Part shown: positions 1-12,499 of the stretch, piece after piece | Position numbering within the stretch: the stretch's first letter is position 1 | How the letters are laid out: each line of letters starts with the position of its first letter | NCBI GenBank assembly: GCA_035771175.1 | Contig: CM069608.1 | Span: 29,078,019-29,142,018, forward strand | Length of the DNA: 64,000 nucleotides | Source: Paratinospora sagittata | Lineage: Eukaryota > Streptophyta > Magnoliopsida > Ranunculales > Menispermaceae | Direction of reading: 5' to 3' | Notes under the pieces: generated by a model | Told to the model about the DNA's origin: nothing | What the model saw: the letters and a program-made list of their open reading frames with translations, nothing else | Databases searched by the model: none | Position numbers and translations under genes: made by a program

Positions 1-43
1 GAGTTGTCAGTTTGCAATTTACGGAGCAACGTTCATTTACTGA

Positions 44-208
<165 letters not shown>

Positions 209-1755
209 TAACATATTGTGTTTATATTTTTCTAAATTGTCAGTTATATTCTTCTATTTCCTTTGAAGGTCGTTGAGGATTTGAAGTAGTAATATAAATT
301 ATTTGATGAGTCTGTAAGACCAAGTATTTTTTCCCTGGACTCTGATTGGGAGCTATTGTCTCAATGGCTTGATTTTATTCTTATTAGTGAATGATACCTT
401 GGATTTTCTTGTGTTCAGTAGAGGAAAAAGGGCAAAAGAATGAAGCTTGCTTGTGTTGATGTCATGCTAATTATTTGGATGGGAGTTTTCATGAAAGGCT
501 TTACCAATTTTAAATGTGATTGATTGAGTAGCTTCTGTTGTAGCATATATTGTGGAGAATCTGAATCTGAAGCATACTCTGCTTCTTTTTACTATATAAT
601 TGCTACATGTCACGCGTCAAGTATATGATATTACCTGGACACTTCAGAGTGGTACATGTATTTGATATTTCAGTTTCAACTGCATATGTTTGTCTGCTTG
701 CTGAATCCGTCTTCTGTGTTACAAGTAATTAGTATTGTCTATGATTTGGCATTTTGGATGTTGATGAGCAATGTTCTTTAGCTTCATTCCAAATAAAGTT
801 CATGATTGCTAGCTTTTTCCTCAAATGGCAAAAATAGTAGAAGGTGATTGTTTCATTTGAAAGTATGGTACAACTAATTTCGCAAGATACAGAAGTCATA
901 TCATTATCCTAAACACTTCTTCAATATTTACTTGCATTTGCATGCTTATCACAAAATTATGAGATGTAGAATTCCTACCACCTTTTGTATCATATAATTG
1001 TACCATTGCACAATGGTTTAAAATTATATTATGACTTGTGAGTATACCTTTTAATATAAAGCTTGTTTATTGGTGTATCCATCTCTCGATGTGCTTCATA
1101 ATTACTCCTTTATTTTAATTTGACATCTTCTAGCATGAATTCTTTTCCAAGGCGGCTTCTCAAAAAGAATTCTTTTCCAAGGTTCAACCAGTGCTCCTAA
1201 TCGGTTTCCATGTGTATCGAGATAGGGGAGAAGCTAATTTGATCATTTATTGTTTCTTAATTATAGAAAAAGTTGTTTCAATTAGCTGTGAAATTTAGTC
1301 TTGGTTGTTGTCAATGATTCAATATCAATGTAAAGCCCAAGGGTCGAAAATTCGATTTCGACTTGACTTCGGTCACTTGAAAATTGGAATTAATTCGGAG
1401 AAGTTTAATTCGACATAGAGAATTTTTGTAAAAAGTCGCTAAATTGGAGAGGTTTAGAGAATTTTTGCATATATGCTTAAATATCTAGATTTATTGTAAT
1501 ATATGTTAAAAACTAATATAAATTGACACTTTTAATACATAAAAATATCAATAAGTATCCTCACAAAATCAATATTGTTAAGTGGGTTGATGATTTTTTT
1601 TTTGTTTTTATTTTTGAAAGGAAATGTTATTGCATTAATAATCAGAACAACAAAAGAACCATAATACAAACACTCATATTGCTGGAGCACTAGTAGTACT
1701 CATAAAACAGCAGTAGAGAAGCGAAAACCTATAGAACAAACAAGCAAATACGAAA

Positions 1756-2915
1756 TTAACACAAGCAACTATTCCAATTTCTAACCCAATCAGAGAGAGA
1801 GAGAGAGTAGTCCCCATTCATATTAAACGCCACCAACCAAGATCCAGCCATGATAATAATATCATTCCAAAGGGAGTGCAGGTTCCTAATCTTGTCGTAA
1901 AAAATCTGAAGATTACGTTCCAACCATATCAACCAAAGCGTAGCCCATGATGCCGTCCTCATCACATCCAAACCCTTGCCATGCAAACCACGAACATTCT
2001 CCATCACCAAGCAATCACAACACGACTTGGGAGCACGAAATTTGATCCTAGTCTTAGGTGCCATTTCTCCCAAACTTTAGAGGAATAAGAACAAGAAAAA
2101 AACACATGATCAACGGACTCGACGTCATTCAGACAAAGCGGACAGCAATGTGGGAGCAAATAGAAATGAGGCAATTTCTTTTGAAGAATATCACCCATGC
2201 TTAACTTATTATGGGCCAAAAGCCACCCAAACACTTTCACTTTAGACGGAATGTGAGCTTTCCAAATAGAGAGGGGGCAAGAGGGAAAGAGGTAAACAAA
2301 TCATGGTCAGAAAGATGATGGAAAAAGGACTTGATAGAGAAAGTGTCAGATGAATGAAGAGTCCACACAAATCGATCTGGACCAACTGAGAGGGAGGCTT
2401 GGCTAAGAATAGTTAACATTAAATCCAACTCAGATTGTTGGTCGACTGATAAAGAAGTGGGGAAAGAAAGGTTTCATTGGATAGGCTCGAGGATATTATT
2501 GCTTGAGATGAAGTGGGTAGTTGGGAAATTAGGGAAAGGCGACAAATGGTACAATCTAGGAAACAGGTCTGCAAGGGGGGTATCACTAATCCATCGGTCT
2601 TCCCAAAATGAAAAAGAACAACCATCCTCGACACGAGAACGCATAAACAAAAACATTTCAGGAAGAAGAGAGGTGAAGTTTTCAAATATTTGGGATGACT
2701 CTCCTACAAAACTCAATCGACCCGAATTTACTAGTGATAATAGGTGGCCAATAAGACCGATTCTCTTTGTGGAAGCGCCAAACCCATTTTGCACAAAGAG
2801 CTTTGTTCCTAAGAGAGATGTTACCAATGCCGAGGCCACCCTTCTCAATTGGACACTGAACGGACTTCCAACTTATCAAGTGAGACCCATTAGAGTTGTC
2901 AGCCCCTTTCCACAA
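1756..2915 (-). pseudogene. LINE C-terminal region (thumb to zf-RVT), broken
   Basis: Overlapping minus-strand segments encode the part after the RT thumb: WKSVQCPIEKGGLGIGNISL (2915-2682), a tryptophan-rich linker, and the zf-RVT segment with CPLCLNDVESVDH (2240-2004). The end, with WLIWLERN, lies at 2073-1756. Frames change several times. The protein-like similarity ends near 1750, and the poly-T at 1594 follows without any RNase H motif. Confidence 0.75.
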
Positions 2916-3174
2916 AAAAACTTTTCATCTTCTTCTCGATGATCTTGGCAACACAGGTCGGTATATGAAAGAGGGACAGATAATAAGTTGGAATTGTAGA
3001 TAAAATCGATTTAATTAGTTCTAATCTTCCTCCTCTTGATAAGAGTCCTCTCTTCCATCCATCCAACCTTCTAGAAATTTTTGCCGCAACTAGGACCCAA
3101 AATGACTTACTCAAAAGGTTTCCACCCAAGGGCAAGCCAAGATACTCCATCGGTCAAGAACCAATTGAACTTCC

Positions 3175-3416
3175 TGTTAATAGGATCGGATCGGTTGTTT
3201 GTATCAATAGGATCGGTTGTTTCTATCTATACCTTTCTTACCTTATTTAAATCAGTTGTACAGATTTTTTTTTCCTTTCTTAGCTTTGTCGTGTATAGCT
3301 GTAAATGTATAGTTGTGTATAGCTAGTTTTCCATATATAGAGTTTCCATGTATAGCTACTAGATTTTCTATTTAATGAATTCTCACAATGGTGAGAGGCA
3401 TTCGGTCAATCTGATA
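3175..3416 (+). repeat. Copia 5' LTR
   Basis: 242 bp, beginning TGTTAATAGG and ending CAATCTGATA, the same ends as the downstream copy. It is followed with no gap by the tRNA-type primer site. The end TA instead of the usual CA is shared by both LTRs, so it belongs to the family. Confidence 0.95.
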
Positions 3417-3428
3417 TGGTATCAGAGC
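3417..3428 (+). promoter_or_regulatory. Copia primer-binding site (initiator tRNA-Met)
   Basis: The TGGTATCAGAGC sequence immediately follows the 5' LTR. It is complementary to the 3' region of plant initiator tRNA-Met, the usual copia primer. Confidence 0.93.
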
Positions 3429-3709
3429 TTGTGTTCTGAACCTAGAGTTTGCACGCTTCCTAGTTCTTTCTTTGGTTTTCTCGACTTTAGCCCTAGGGGC
3501 TCTCGGATTCTAGCCCAATTTTTGGGTTCTTGTTTTTCTGGTGGTTGTGGCAGTACATCTGTGGTGCTATCTCCGAGTTTTCTTTGGGTTTCTTCGCTAC
3601 TGGGCTGTTGGAGATCTTTGATTGTCGATCCTCTCAGATTATTTGGAGGTTTGTTCTCAGTTTTTATGCTCTTTGACGGTGCTCCTTTTGGGCTATTTTT
3701 GTCTTCATA

Positions 3710-4452
3710 ATGTCTGAAAAACAAAATTTTATTGTTCGTTTCAATGGCAAGAACTATCTTAGTTGGGAATTCTAGTTTAAGATGTTTGTGAAAGGAAAGG
3801 AATTGTGGGGACATATTGATGGGACGTCTTCAGCCCCCAAAGACACCAAGGAACTCGGTCCATGGGAGGCAAAGGATGCACGCATTGTCTCTTGGCTGTT
3901 GAGCTCCATTGAACCACTTATGGTGAACGACTTGAGGTCTTTTTCTATAGCTAAAGAGATGTGGGAATATCTAGGGCGGATATATAATCAAGATAACAAT
4001 TCACGCCGTTTTCAGTTGGAATTGGAGATCCCAAATTTTAGTCAAGGTAACCTTTTGAGCAGTATTATTGCGGTTTCTTGAACTTGTGGAGCGAATATTC
4101 GGGTATTATACATGCTAAGGTACCCAAAGAGGCGTTGTCCGCACTTCAGAAAGTTCATGATGAGAGTAGACATGATCAATTTCTGATGAAATTAAGGCCA
4201 GAATATGAGGCCACACGGGCTGGGTTATTAAACCGAGATCCAGTTCCTACATTGGATGTTTGTCTTGGAGAGTTACTGAGGGAAGAACAGAGATTGGCTA
4301 CTCAGGCCCAAATGGGACAAGAGAGGCTGCATTCAGAGATGGTGAATGCCGCCTATGCAGCCCAGGGAAGAGGAAGAGGTCAATTCCAGTGCCACAGTTG
4401 CAAAGAATTTGGCCATATTGCTACCAGTTGCACAAAGACATATTGTAATTAG
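3710..4452 (+). pseudogene. Copia gag, broken
   Basis: Starts at ATG 3710 (MSEKQNF). An in-frame TAG follows at 3773-3775, and the frame resumes with MFVKGKELWG. The UBN2-type gag core WLLSSIEPLM and MWEYLGRIYNQ are visible. A stop and a frame change occur near 4080. The tail holds one CCHC zinc knuckle, CHSCKEFGHIATSC, at about 4390-4430. In an active element this protein packages the RNA in virus-like particles. Confidence 0.85.
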
Positions 4453-4614
4453 AAATGGGGACACATCATTAAAGAGTGTCCAATCCGTCCTCAAAATTGG
4501 CAAGCACGGGCCTTTCAAGCTGCTGTCCAAGCTACACCCACGACACAATCTTCGCCGATTATAGCTCCCACAGTCACTACAACAAGTACTAGTCAAGCTG
4601 TTCTTACACCTGAG

Positions 4615-6181
4615 ATGGTCCAACAGATGATCATCTCAGCCTTTTGTGCATTTGGACTGCAAGGTAATGGTAAGACAATCTCCTCTCCTTGGTTTGTGGA
4701 TTCAGGAGGTTCCAATCACATGACTGGTCAGTCTGCATCATTGCTTAATGTTCGAAATTATAATGATCCTCAATACATTCAGATTGCAAATGGGAGTTAC
4801 CTGCCTATCAAGGCAGTTGGTGATATTAGCCCTTCCTTCCAAAATGTGTTTGTGTCTCCTGGGTTATCTGCTAATTTGATTTCAGTTGGACAACTAGTGG
4901 ATAATAACTGTAATGTTTCCTTCTCTTGTGGTGGTTGTTTTGTGCAGGATCAGGTGTCGGGGAAGGTGATCGCGAAGGGGCCTAAAATGGGGAGATTGTT
5001 TTCTCTGCAGTTTTCTATTCCTAGCGCTTTAATTTTGGCTTGTAGTACTGTAAGCCATCAAAGTGAGGTTTGGCACAAGCGATTAGGCCATCCCAATTCT
5101 CTGATTTTACATCATTTGTTTAAGCATGGTTTTTTGGGCAATAAAGATCAATTTTCTACTCATGGCTTGTCTATTGATTGTCCTTCTTGCAAACTTGGCA
5201 AAAGCAAAATTCTACCTTTCTCTATGCATGGTAGTCAAGCTACCAAATGCTTTGATGTTGTCCATAGTGATGTTTGGGGTATTACACCAGTTGCTTCGCA
5301 TGCCCATTATAAATATTGTGACGTTCATTGATGATTATAGCCATTTTTCTTGGGTGTATTTCCTTCGTTCTAAGGGGGAGGTGCTTCAGGTTTTTCAGAC
5401 CTTTGTTGCCTACGTTGAGACCTAGTATTCTACATGTCTTTAAGGATTTGAGATCAAATAATGGTGGTGAATATATGTCTCATGCTTTCCAAGCCTTTTG
5501 CAGCAGAAAGGCATTATTTCTCAACGCTCTTGTCCTTGTACACCTCAACAAAACAGTATGGCTGAACGCAAGAATCGCCATCTGTTAGATGTTGTTCGGA
5601 CTTTACATTTAGAGTCCTTTGTAGCTCTTAGGTTTTGGGTGGAAGCTTTGTCCACTGCTGTCTATCTGATTAGTCGTTTGCCATCTCAACTTTTGGACTT
5701 TGAGTCACCATATTATCGTTTGTTTGGTTCGCATCCTAGTTATCAAGCCTTGCATACTTTTGGATGTGTGTACTTTGTTCATCTACCTCCTCATGAACGT
5801 CACAAACTTGCTACTCAATCTGTTCAATGTGCTTTCTTGGGATACAGTGTGTCTCAAAAAGGTTTTGTGTGCTTTGATGCTGTGGCTGATCGCCTTCGTA
5901 TTTCTCGGAATGTGATATTTTTTGAGAATCAATATTTCTTTCAAAGCCATGTCGTTCCTAGTTCTGATCTTGCTATGCTTCCTAATTTTGATGATGTATC
6001 TCGGCCTTTTGAGCGCTTTAAACCATGTGTTGTTTATCAAAGACGGCAACCTCCACTTCTATCGCTGCCCCTTCCCGACACTGATCCAACATTTGTTCTT
6101 GAGATTTTGCTCCTCGACGGTCCTCCCGACTGTCCCATCCACCGAAAAGGTATGGCTTTTCCCACACATCGCTCAATGTGA
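4615..6181 (+). pseudogene. Copia protease and integrase, broken
   Basis: The protease signature WFVDSGGSNHMTG is at about 4690-4730. The GAG-pre-integrase zinc segment (WHKRLGHP ... CPSCKLGK) is at about 5070-5215. The integrase core starts with DVVHSDVWG; the frame breaks near 5325 and continues as FIDDYSHFSWVYFL. The second catalytic position reads RSNNGGEY instead of the usual RSDNGGEY, so the Asp is lost. The third part (MAERKNRHLLD) is in yet another frame. Several independent lesions make it inactive. Confidence 0.88.
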
Positions 6182-6239
6182 CCCTAGCTCCGACCAATGT
6201 GCGTAATTCTTACTCTCAGGCAGCTCCGCAAGCTTGTTG

Positions 6240-7590
6240 GGTAAAGGCTATGACGAAGAGCTAGGCTTTGCAGGAGAACCATACGTGGGATATTGTTTCT
6301 TGTCCATATGGTGTTAAGCCCATTGGGTGTAAATGGGCGTACACCATCAAGCTAAAGTCTGGTGGTTTCTCTAGACACCTATAAAGCATGGTTGGTGGCG
6401 CTTGGTAATTGGTAGGAGTATGGGGTGGATTATGTGGAGACCTTTGCTCCTGTGGCTAAAATGACTATTGTACGAACCGTCTTGGCTATAGGTGACTCCA
6501 CCAAAGGGCTTGTTTATTACTCCTTTAGATGCGTGCTGGTTGAAACAGTCTCTCTATGGGTTGAAATAGGCACCTCGGGCTTGGTTTGATAAGCTTCGGT
6601 CTACTTTACTTGCTTTTTCCTTTGTCCAGAGCCAGTATGATTCTTTCTTGTTCCTACGCAAGACTGCTAGTGGTATCGTGTTGATTTTGGTTTATGTGGA
6701 TGATATCATTATTACAGGGACCGATTCTATCTTGATTTCGCAGCTCCAACAACATCTCAAAGCGTCTTTTCATATGAAGGATTTAGGTCCTTTGCATTAT
6801 TTCTTGGGTCTTGAAGTGAACTCTACTCATGTTGGTACTTTCTTACATCAACACAAGTATACTCAAGAGTTGATTGCATTGGCATGTCTTCAAGAAGGAA
6901 ATTTGGTGCAAACTCCCATGGAGGTGAATGTGAAGCATCATAAGGATGAGGGCGAGCTTTTACTCGATCCTTCTCTATATCGACAATTGGTCGGGAGTCT
7001 GAACTATTTGACCATCACTAGGCCTGACATTTCTTTGACCGTTCAACAGGTTAGTCAATTTATGCAGACTCCCCGTCGTCCACACTTGGCTGTTGTTCGT
7101 TGCATTGTTCGGTACCTATGGGGTACTTCTGCTCGCAGTCTCTTCTTTCCTACTGCATCACCAATTTAGTTAGTGGCTTATAGTGATGCTGATTGGGCAG
7201 GTTGTGTGAATAATCGTCGTTCAGTTACTGGTTGGTGCATGTTTCTTGGCAATGCACTTATTTCGTGGAAAAGTAAGAAACAATCTCGGGTCTCCAAGTC
7301 CTTCCATCGAGTTCGAATATCGTGCCATGTCATCTGCTTGCTCTGAGATTGTTTGGCTTCACAGGTTGTTGGGATAACTTGATTTCCCTCAGAACGCGCC
7401 TACTCTTTATGCTGACAATACTAGTGCTATCCAAATTGTTGCCAATCCGGTCTTCCATGAACGCACCAAGCACATAGAGGTTGATTGTCACTACATTCGT
7501 GAGGCTTATAACGAGAACATACTTACTCTTCCTCATATATCTACGGAACTTCAGACTGTTGATGTCTTCACTAAGGCTTTGCCTTGACCA
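6240..7590 (+). pseudogene. Copia RT (half deleted) and RNase H
   Basis: A piece of the RT start (WDIVSCPYGVKPIGCKWAY, about 6285-6345) is followed by stops. Between about 6480 and 6600 most of the finger/palm region is missing, as if deleted. The intact stretch 6648-7169 carries YVDDIIITG, the catalytic RT box, and the thumb. RNase H follows in other frames: YSDADWAGC (about 7180), then ADNTSAIQI and HERTKHIEVDCHYIRE up to TKALP (about 7585). Confidence 0.88.
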
Positions 7591-7642
7591 CGACATCAGT
7601 TTCTAGTTGGCAAATTGATGCTTCTTGATCAGCCCACATCAA

Positions 7643-7654
7643 TTTGAGGGGGGG
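7643..7654 (+). promoter_or_regulatory. Copia polypurine tract
   Basis: The TTTGAGGGGGGG run lies directly before the 3' LTR. It is the expected plus-strand primer of an LTR element. Confidence 0.9.
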
Positions 7655-7896
7655 TGTTAATAGGATTGGATCGGTTGTTTCTATCAATAGGATTAGTTGT
7701 TTCTATCTGTACCTTTCTAACCTTATTTAAATAAGCTGTACAGATTTATTTTCCTTTCTTAGCTTTGCCGTGTATAGCTGTAAATGTATAGTTGTGTATA
7801 GCTAGTTTTCCATATATAGAGTTTCAACGTATTGCTACCAAATTTTCTATCTAATGAAATTCTCACAATGGTGAGAGGCATTCGGTCAATCTGATA
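7655..7896 (+). repeat. Copia 3' LTR
   Basis: 242 bp, with the same TGTTAATAGG start and CAATCTGATA end as the 5' LTR. Differences are mostly transitions. The TSD-like CTCCC follows at 7897-7901. Confidence 0.95.
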
Positions 7897-8352
7897 CTCC
7901 CCACTTTGGAAGCAAGCCTCCCCAGCATGCTCTAATCAATGTCAATGCCCGCCAGTTGACTTTTCTCCATATTAATCTTGAGACCTGAGATATCACAAAA
8001 GCAATGAAGAAGACAGATCGCGTTCTCCACATTAATTTTGTAACCATGGAGGAAGAAGAGCATGTCATCAACAAATTGAAAGAGACTGTACAACTATTCT
8101 TGCCCACAAAGAATCCTTGAAGTGAGAAAGAGAGGCATGCTTTTGACATCATACGGCCTAGAACGTCCGCGATAATGATGAACAAAAATGGGAAGATGGG
8201 GTCACCTTGTCTTAGTCCCCTCCTAGCATTAAATTTGCCCGTAGGCCTTCCATTCAAAACAATGGAGTAAGAAACCGATCGCAGGCTACCATTAATCCAT
8301 TTTTGCCATTTGCTTCCATTTTTTTTTTCTCCATCACGAAGTCAAGGGAGCT

Positions 8353-9042
8353 CTAATCCACCGAATCATAGGCCTTAGCAAAATCAACTTTAAAAACCAC
8401 CCCTTGGAGCTTGCGCAATCTGTAATCCTCCACAACTTCATTTGCAACCAAGATAGCATCAAGAATCTTACGATAATGGACAAACGCAAATTGTGTGTCC
8501 TCGATGGTTTTGTGAAGAATAGAGCAAAGCCTAATAGATAGGGTTTTTGAGATAATTTTATAGAGGCTTGTGACAACAAGGCTTATGGGTCTATAAGCCT
8601 TCAGATGCCATGAGTCCCTCTTCTTTGGAATAAGGCAAAGGTAAGTTTCATTGGTACTAACATTAATCACACCATTACGATGAAACTCATGCATCATCGT
8701 CATCACATCATCTTTCAAAACCTCCCAATGATGATGATAGAAAAAACCATTCGGTTCAGGTGTCTTGTTACCACAACAGCTCATCACCACAAAGCGAACC
8801 TCATCAACCTCAAAAGGTCTTTCCAGCCAAGCCATGTCAGTCAAAGAAATAGGGCTCCATTCAATTCCATCTATCTCCCAAATACTGTTCTCTTGAGATG
8901 AGAAAATATTTGAGAAATAGTTAATAAATTCAGTCGCAACTTCGGCTGGGTCCTCCACAAGAGATCCATCATCTTGTTCAACCTTAGAAATAACACACTT
9001 GGCCTTCCGATTACTGAGGATACGATGAAAGAATTTTGCCAT
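8353..9042 (-). pseudogene. LINE reverse transcriptase, N-terminal part
   Basis: This open segment of 229 codons belongs to the intronic LINE. It holds the conserved LINE palm motifs LIPKK and YRPISL and the AxxxD segment VDFAKAYDSVD, which includes the first catalytic Asp. The next piece (8257-7886), with RQGDP, is in another frame, and the FVDD box is in a third, so at least two frameshifts separate the catalytic residues. This is a relic and cannot make an active enzyme. Confidence 0.85.
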
Positions 9043-12000
9043 CCTTAATCCACTGAATTTTTGCCTGTTGCCCCGCCATTCTTGTCTCCCTCATACATAT
9101 GTCTGCAAGCTTAGCTTTGGCCCGAATACATAAGGCCATATTATTCGCAGACAACTTGTTATGACCTCCTAAGAAGTCAAGGCACCCAATAAGCTCTTCC
9201 AAATCTTTCTTTTTATCCTTACAGTACACAAAAACCTCTTTATTCTAATCTTTAATGAGAACCTTCAACTTAGCCAATTTGAGCATAAAGTTATGGCCCT
9301 CATGACCAAAAGCACCAGTCGAAGACCGCCATCTCTCAACCAGAGAAGGGAAATCCCGATGATCGAGCCAACTATTTTCAAACCGAAAGGGAGAAGGGCC
9401 CCATTTGACATTAGTTGAATCAAGGATGATAGGACAATGGTTTGAAACCACTCGAGGTACTGCCTCTTGCCAACACATAGGGAATAAGGCATCCCAATTG
9501 TGGGTGAAGAGGAAGCGATCCAATTTGCAGCAAATAGGAGATGCACGAAAATTGGACCATGTAACATGGGTGTTCAAAAGAGGAGGGTCTCTGAGGTGGA
9601 GTTTACCGATGAGAGAGTCAAATTGTTGTGAATTTAAAATGGTGGCTTTTGGTTTTAATTCCTTTTTTTTGTTTTGATATTTAATTTTGTGGTGGTTTGC
9701 TTCTCAACCATATACTTTGCTAGTTTGAATTCCACCGTATTTAATTTATTAGTTTGTTATTTAAATGTATTATTTTTTAATCTTGTTTTATAAGAGTTAA
9801 CTAAAAGAAGATGGCTTTGAGAACTTTTTCAATTTGTTTTTAAGTTTTTATCCTATTTCAACTTTATTTATTTTTTTGCTTCTTTTCTTCTCTTTTTGGT
9901 AAAATATATCCTATACACTACATAATTTGTTAGCTTGTTAAATTATTTTTTAAAGTTTATATTGCTATGTTGGTTGATGAAGTTGAAAATAATACATAAT
10001 TATTGATATTTTTTTATTTTTTATTGATGAAATAACATTTTTTTACTTCTCTGTTGAATTTCATCGAATTTTGTTGAATTTTATCGAATTTTTGCATTTT
10101 TTATTTTACATCCACTTCACACTTCGGTGGTAAAAAAAAAAAGGGAATAAAATTCGTGGAAGTTTGCCGAATTTCGGAGAATTTTTGAACCATTATAAAG
10201 CCTTTATTTAACCTATATGATTATGGAATTGGTTACATTAATTCTTTTCATGTCCTGGTTTCAATCAGCTGTGAAATTTAGTCTTGGTTGTTGTCAATGA
10301 TTCAATATCAACATAAAGCCTTTCTTTAACCTGTATGGAATTGGTTACATGAATTCTTTTCTGCGAGATGACATCTTGAGCCATATTTTCTGTTAGATGG
10401 AGGGCTCCATTGCCTTGTCTCATTATTAGCACCTAACCACATTTTATCTTAGTTATGTAAACTTATACCTACACACAGAAAGAGGTACTCAATTGAAACC
10501 AAGTTCCTATCCTCCTATGCAGCAGTCTGCTGAACCAACTCTTGTAGCACTATTATTGACTCTACTCTCCCCTGTAATGCTTCAAAGCATCTAGTGCTTC
10601 ACCTCTATCAATCAAGTTCCTCTCTCCTATGACAGAGTGTGACACTTCCCCTTTTTAGTGCTTCAAAGCTTCTTATGCTCCCTTCACTGTCTGCCTGCCC
10701 AACTACTAGTTTTTGCTACTTTGTTACTCTTTCTTCAGTTGGATGGATATTTGGAAGGTGAAAGACAAGACCAACAAAACCCTACATTTAACGTGCATTT
10801 TCAATCTTTTGTTATGATGTAACACGGGACACCATCCAATACTTGGTTTCTATGTTTCTTTTTCCCCCAAATTTGTAGTGGGACCAATCATTTGGTCTGA
10901 TTGGATGGTCCCAGGTTCTAATCTGAAGTTGTGTTCATTGGGTAGCCATTCTTCTCACCCAAAGTGGCTGAACTGGATAAGATTTCAGCTCAAATATGAA
11001 TCAATCCTTCTCTTGGACTCCGATAAGTTCAACTGGTTATGTTTATTTTTCCTTCCTTTTTTTGACACTTTCAATTCTTATTTTAGTAGTGGTTTCTCTC
11101 TTTGTTGTTTGATGTGCCCAAATTACCTCAGCTGACTTGTACTTATTATTTTACCATTTAGTGTTACATTTAGCTGGTGGAAATGACTCTTAATGATTTT
11201 ATGTATTTCTGTTCATCCATTTTAATATCCTCATGTCAAGCACAACCATTCTATAATTTAAAGAATGGATCAAGGCTGACCTCTAGACACACCAGCACCC
11301 GACACCTGTAGTCAAGTCTAGGGTAACAAACCTTCCATCATAATCATTGTTCCCATCATTTCAGCCTTGCACCCCAAATTGCTTCAGATCTCATTGAACA
11401 TTTTTCTTCTAACTACATGCACTTTTTTCTTCAAGTGTTAAACTACTAAATTTAAATTTATATTGAATAACTGCTCATACATTTTTTCACTTGGTTAACT
11501 TATTCTGTATTTCTTTTCTCTAATGTCGCTTATCCTAACCCCCAAAAAGTGTGATATCACTACCATTTAAAAGCTTCTTGTATCTGTCACAGTTAAGGTT
11601 ACTTAAGCCTCAAGGAATAGGAAACCTGTTTTGTGGAATGCATTATTTCATGATAACGTAGTTTGTGGGATTGGAAGAGTTAATTGGGCACAAGAAGGAA
11701 GTATATCTTGTTGCCATCTCTTTCGCAAATGAATAATATGTTATTCTAAACATTTTTACGAAACAATTCTAGGTCTCTGGGACTAGGCAATGTACCTATG
11801 GGACTTGTGTTAGGCTGAGATTTTGACAATTGCACTGAAGCAATGACATTGTTCGAAGAATTATATCATTCAAGTCTTTTTGGGAAATTAGCTGATCCAA
11901 AAGAAGCATTACCATTACAAAGCCATCTCCCTGAAATTGTATACACAGTTGAGTAGCTACAGGTGTCAGCTCATGTATGTTATTTAGTTTTGTACAGAAA

Positions 12001-12499
12001 AGTGTAAACTATGAACTTAGAATGTGTTTTGTGTTGTTAGTATCATTTATAGTTCATAATTAATCAGTGTCCCACTTCTAACTTGAAAAAGAAATGATAT
12101 AGCCTTCTTTTGGGTCAAGCATGGCAAAAGAATTTCATTCTTCTCCACTCATAACCTGAATAAGTGATTAAACGAGGTGCTGTGATCTTTTGTGGAGCAA
12201 TCATGTGATGAGGTATTTTTTCTAAGAAATGAATATTTATCACGATTTATGAGCCTTCACTGGTATCTAATATAGTATATAGTTATTGAAAATAATGCTC
12301 CCTTTTATGGTGGCAGGTTTTGTACAAGAGATATTGTGAAATTGAGATCTCTAGAGAGTAAAAATGTTCCCTTTTATTGAAGACACTGAAATATGAGAAG
12401 TTTTGCTTTTATTTATGTAGTACTTCAGCTATATTAGGATCATTGTATGATTGAGTGGTAATTGTAGTAAAACAATAGTAGGAGAAACTAGTGAATTCC

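Larger units (their letters stand above)
3175..7896 (+). mobile_element. Complete but dead Ty1/copia LTR retrotransposon
   Basis: The 4,722-bp element has 242-bp LTRs at both ends, a primer-binding site right after the 5' LTR, a G-rich polypurine tract right before the 3' LTR, and 5-bp flanks CTTCC (3170-3174) and CTCCC (7897-7901), a TSD with one mismatch. Domain order is gag, protease, integrase, RT, RNase H, which defines the copia order. Removing it rejoins the host LINE frame across SKVG and PMEYLGLPLGG. The LTRs differ at roughly 18-20 positions by eye, so the insertion is not recent. Stops, frameshifts and a deletion in RT inactivate it. Confidence 0.95.
1594..9958 (-). mobile_element. 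5'-truncated L1-type LINE, split by a copia element
   Basis: Reading the minus strand from about 9690 down, in order: C-terminal part of the endonuclease (9640-9245, with HVTWSNFRASP), start of RT (9042-8353, FKVDFAKAYDSVD), degraded catalytic box FVDD at about 8061-8078, copia insertion 3175-7896, RT thumb with MEYLGLPLGG (3150-2899), and a zinc-binding zf-RVT region (2240-2004, CPLC...H...C). The 3' end is a poly-T at 1594-1603, the A tail on the other strand. No RNase H domain follows. Frameshifts and stops make it dead. A candidate TSD of about 22 bp is at 1572-1593 and 9959-9980. If that is right, 9690-9958 is extra sequence at the 5' end that I cannot assign to the LINE. Confidence 0.85.
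1338..10195. mobile_element. Small TIR (MITE-like) DNA element, about 470 bp without its insertions
   Basis: The outer ends are 1338 (CAAGGGTCGAAAATTCG) and 10195. The reverse complement of the right end reads TAATGGTTCAAAAATTC, an imperfect terminal inverted repeat. TAAAGCC flanks both ends (1331-1337 and 10196-10202), within a 9-bp window that has one mismatch. The inner parts near both ends are rich in CGAATTTCGGAGAA-like words, as in non-autonomous plant hAT- or Mutator-like repeats. The element's own DNA is about 1338-1593 plus 9981-10195; everything between was inserted later. Superfamily is uncertain. Confidence 0.6.
1275..10360 (+). repeat. Tandem duplication of about 110 bp in the intron, first copy split by transposons
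   Basis: Copy 1 is in two pieces, 1275-1337 and 10203-10248. Copy 2 is intact at 10258-10360. Both begin GTTTCAAT and share the core GTGAAATTTAGTCTTGG, then continue through TAAAGCCTTT and GGAATTGGTTACAT. Removing 1338-10195 plus one TAAAGCC copy restores two adjacent units. The duplication therefore predates the insertion. Confidence 0.8.

Noticed and set aside
2457..2942. 161-codon plus-strand frame
   Set aside because: Antisense shadow of the LINE C-terminal region, whose minus strand carries the recognisable motifs.
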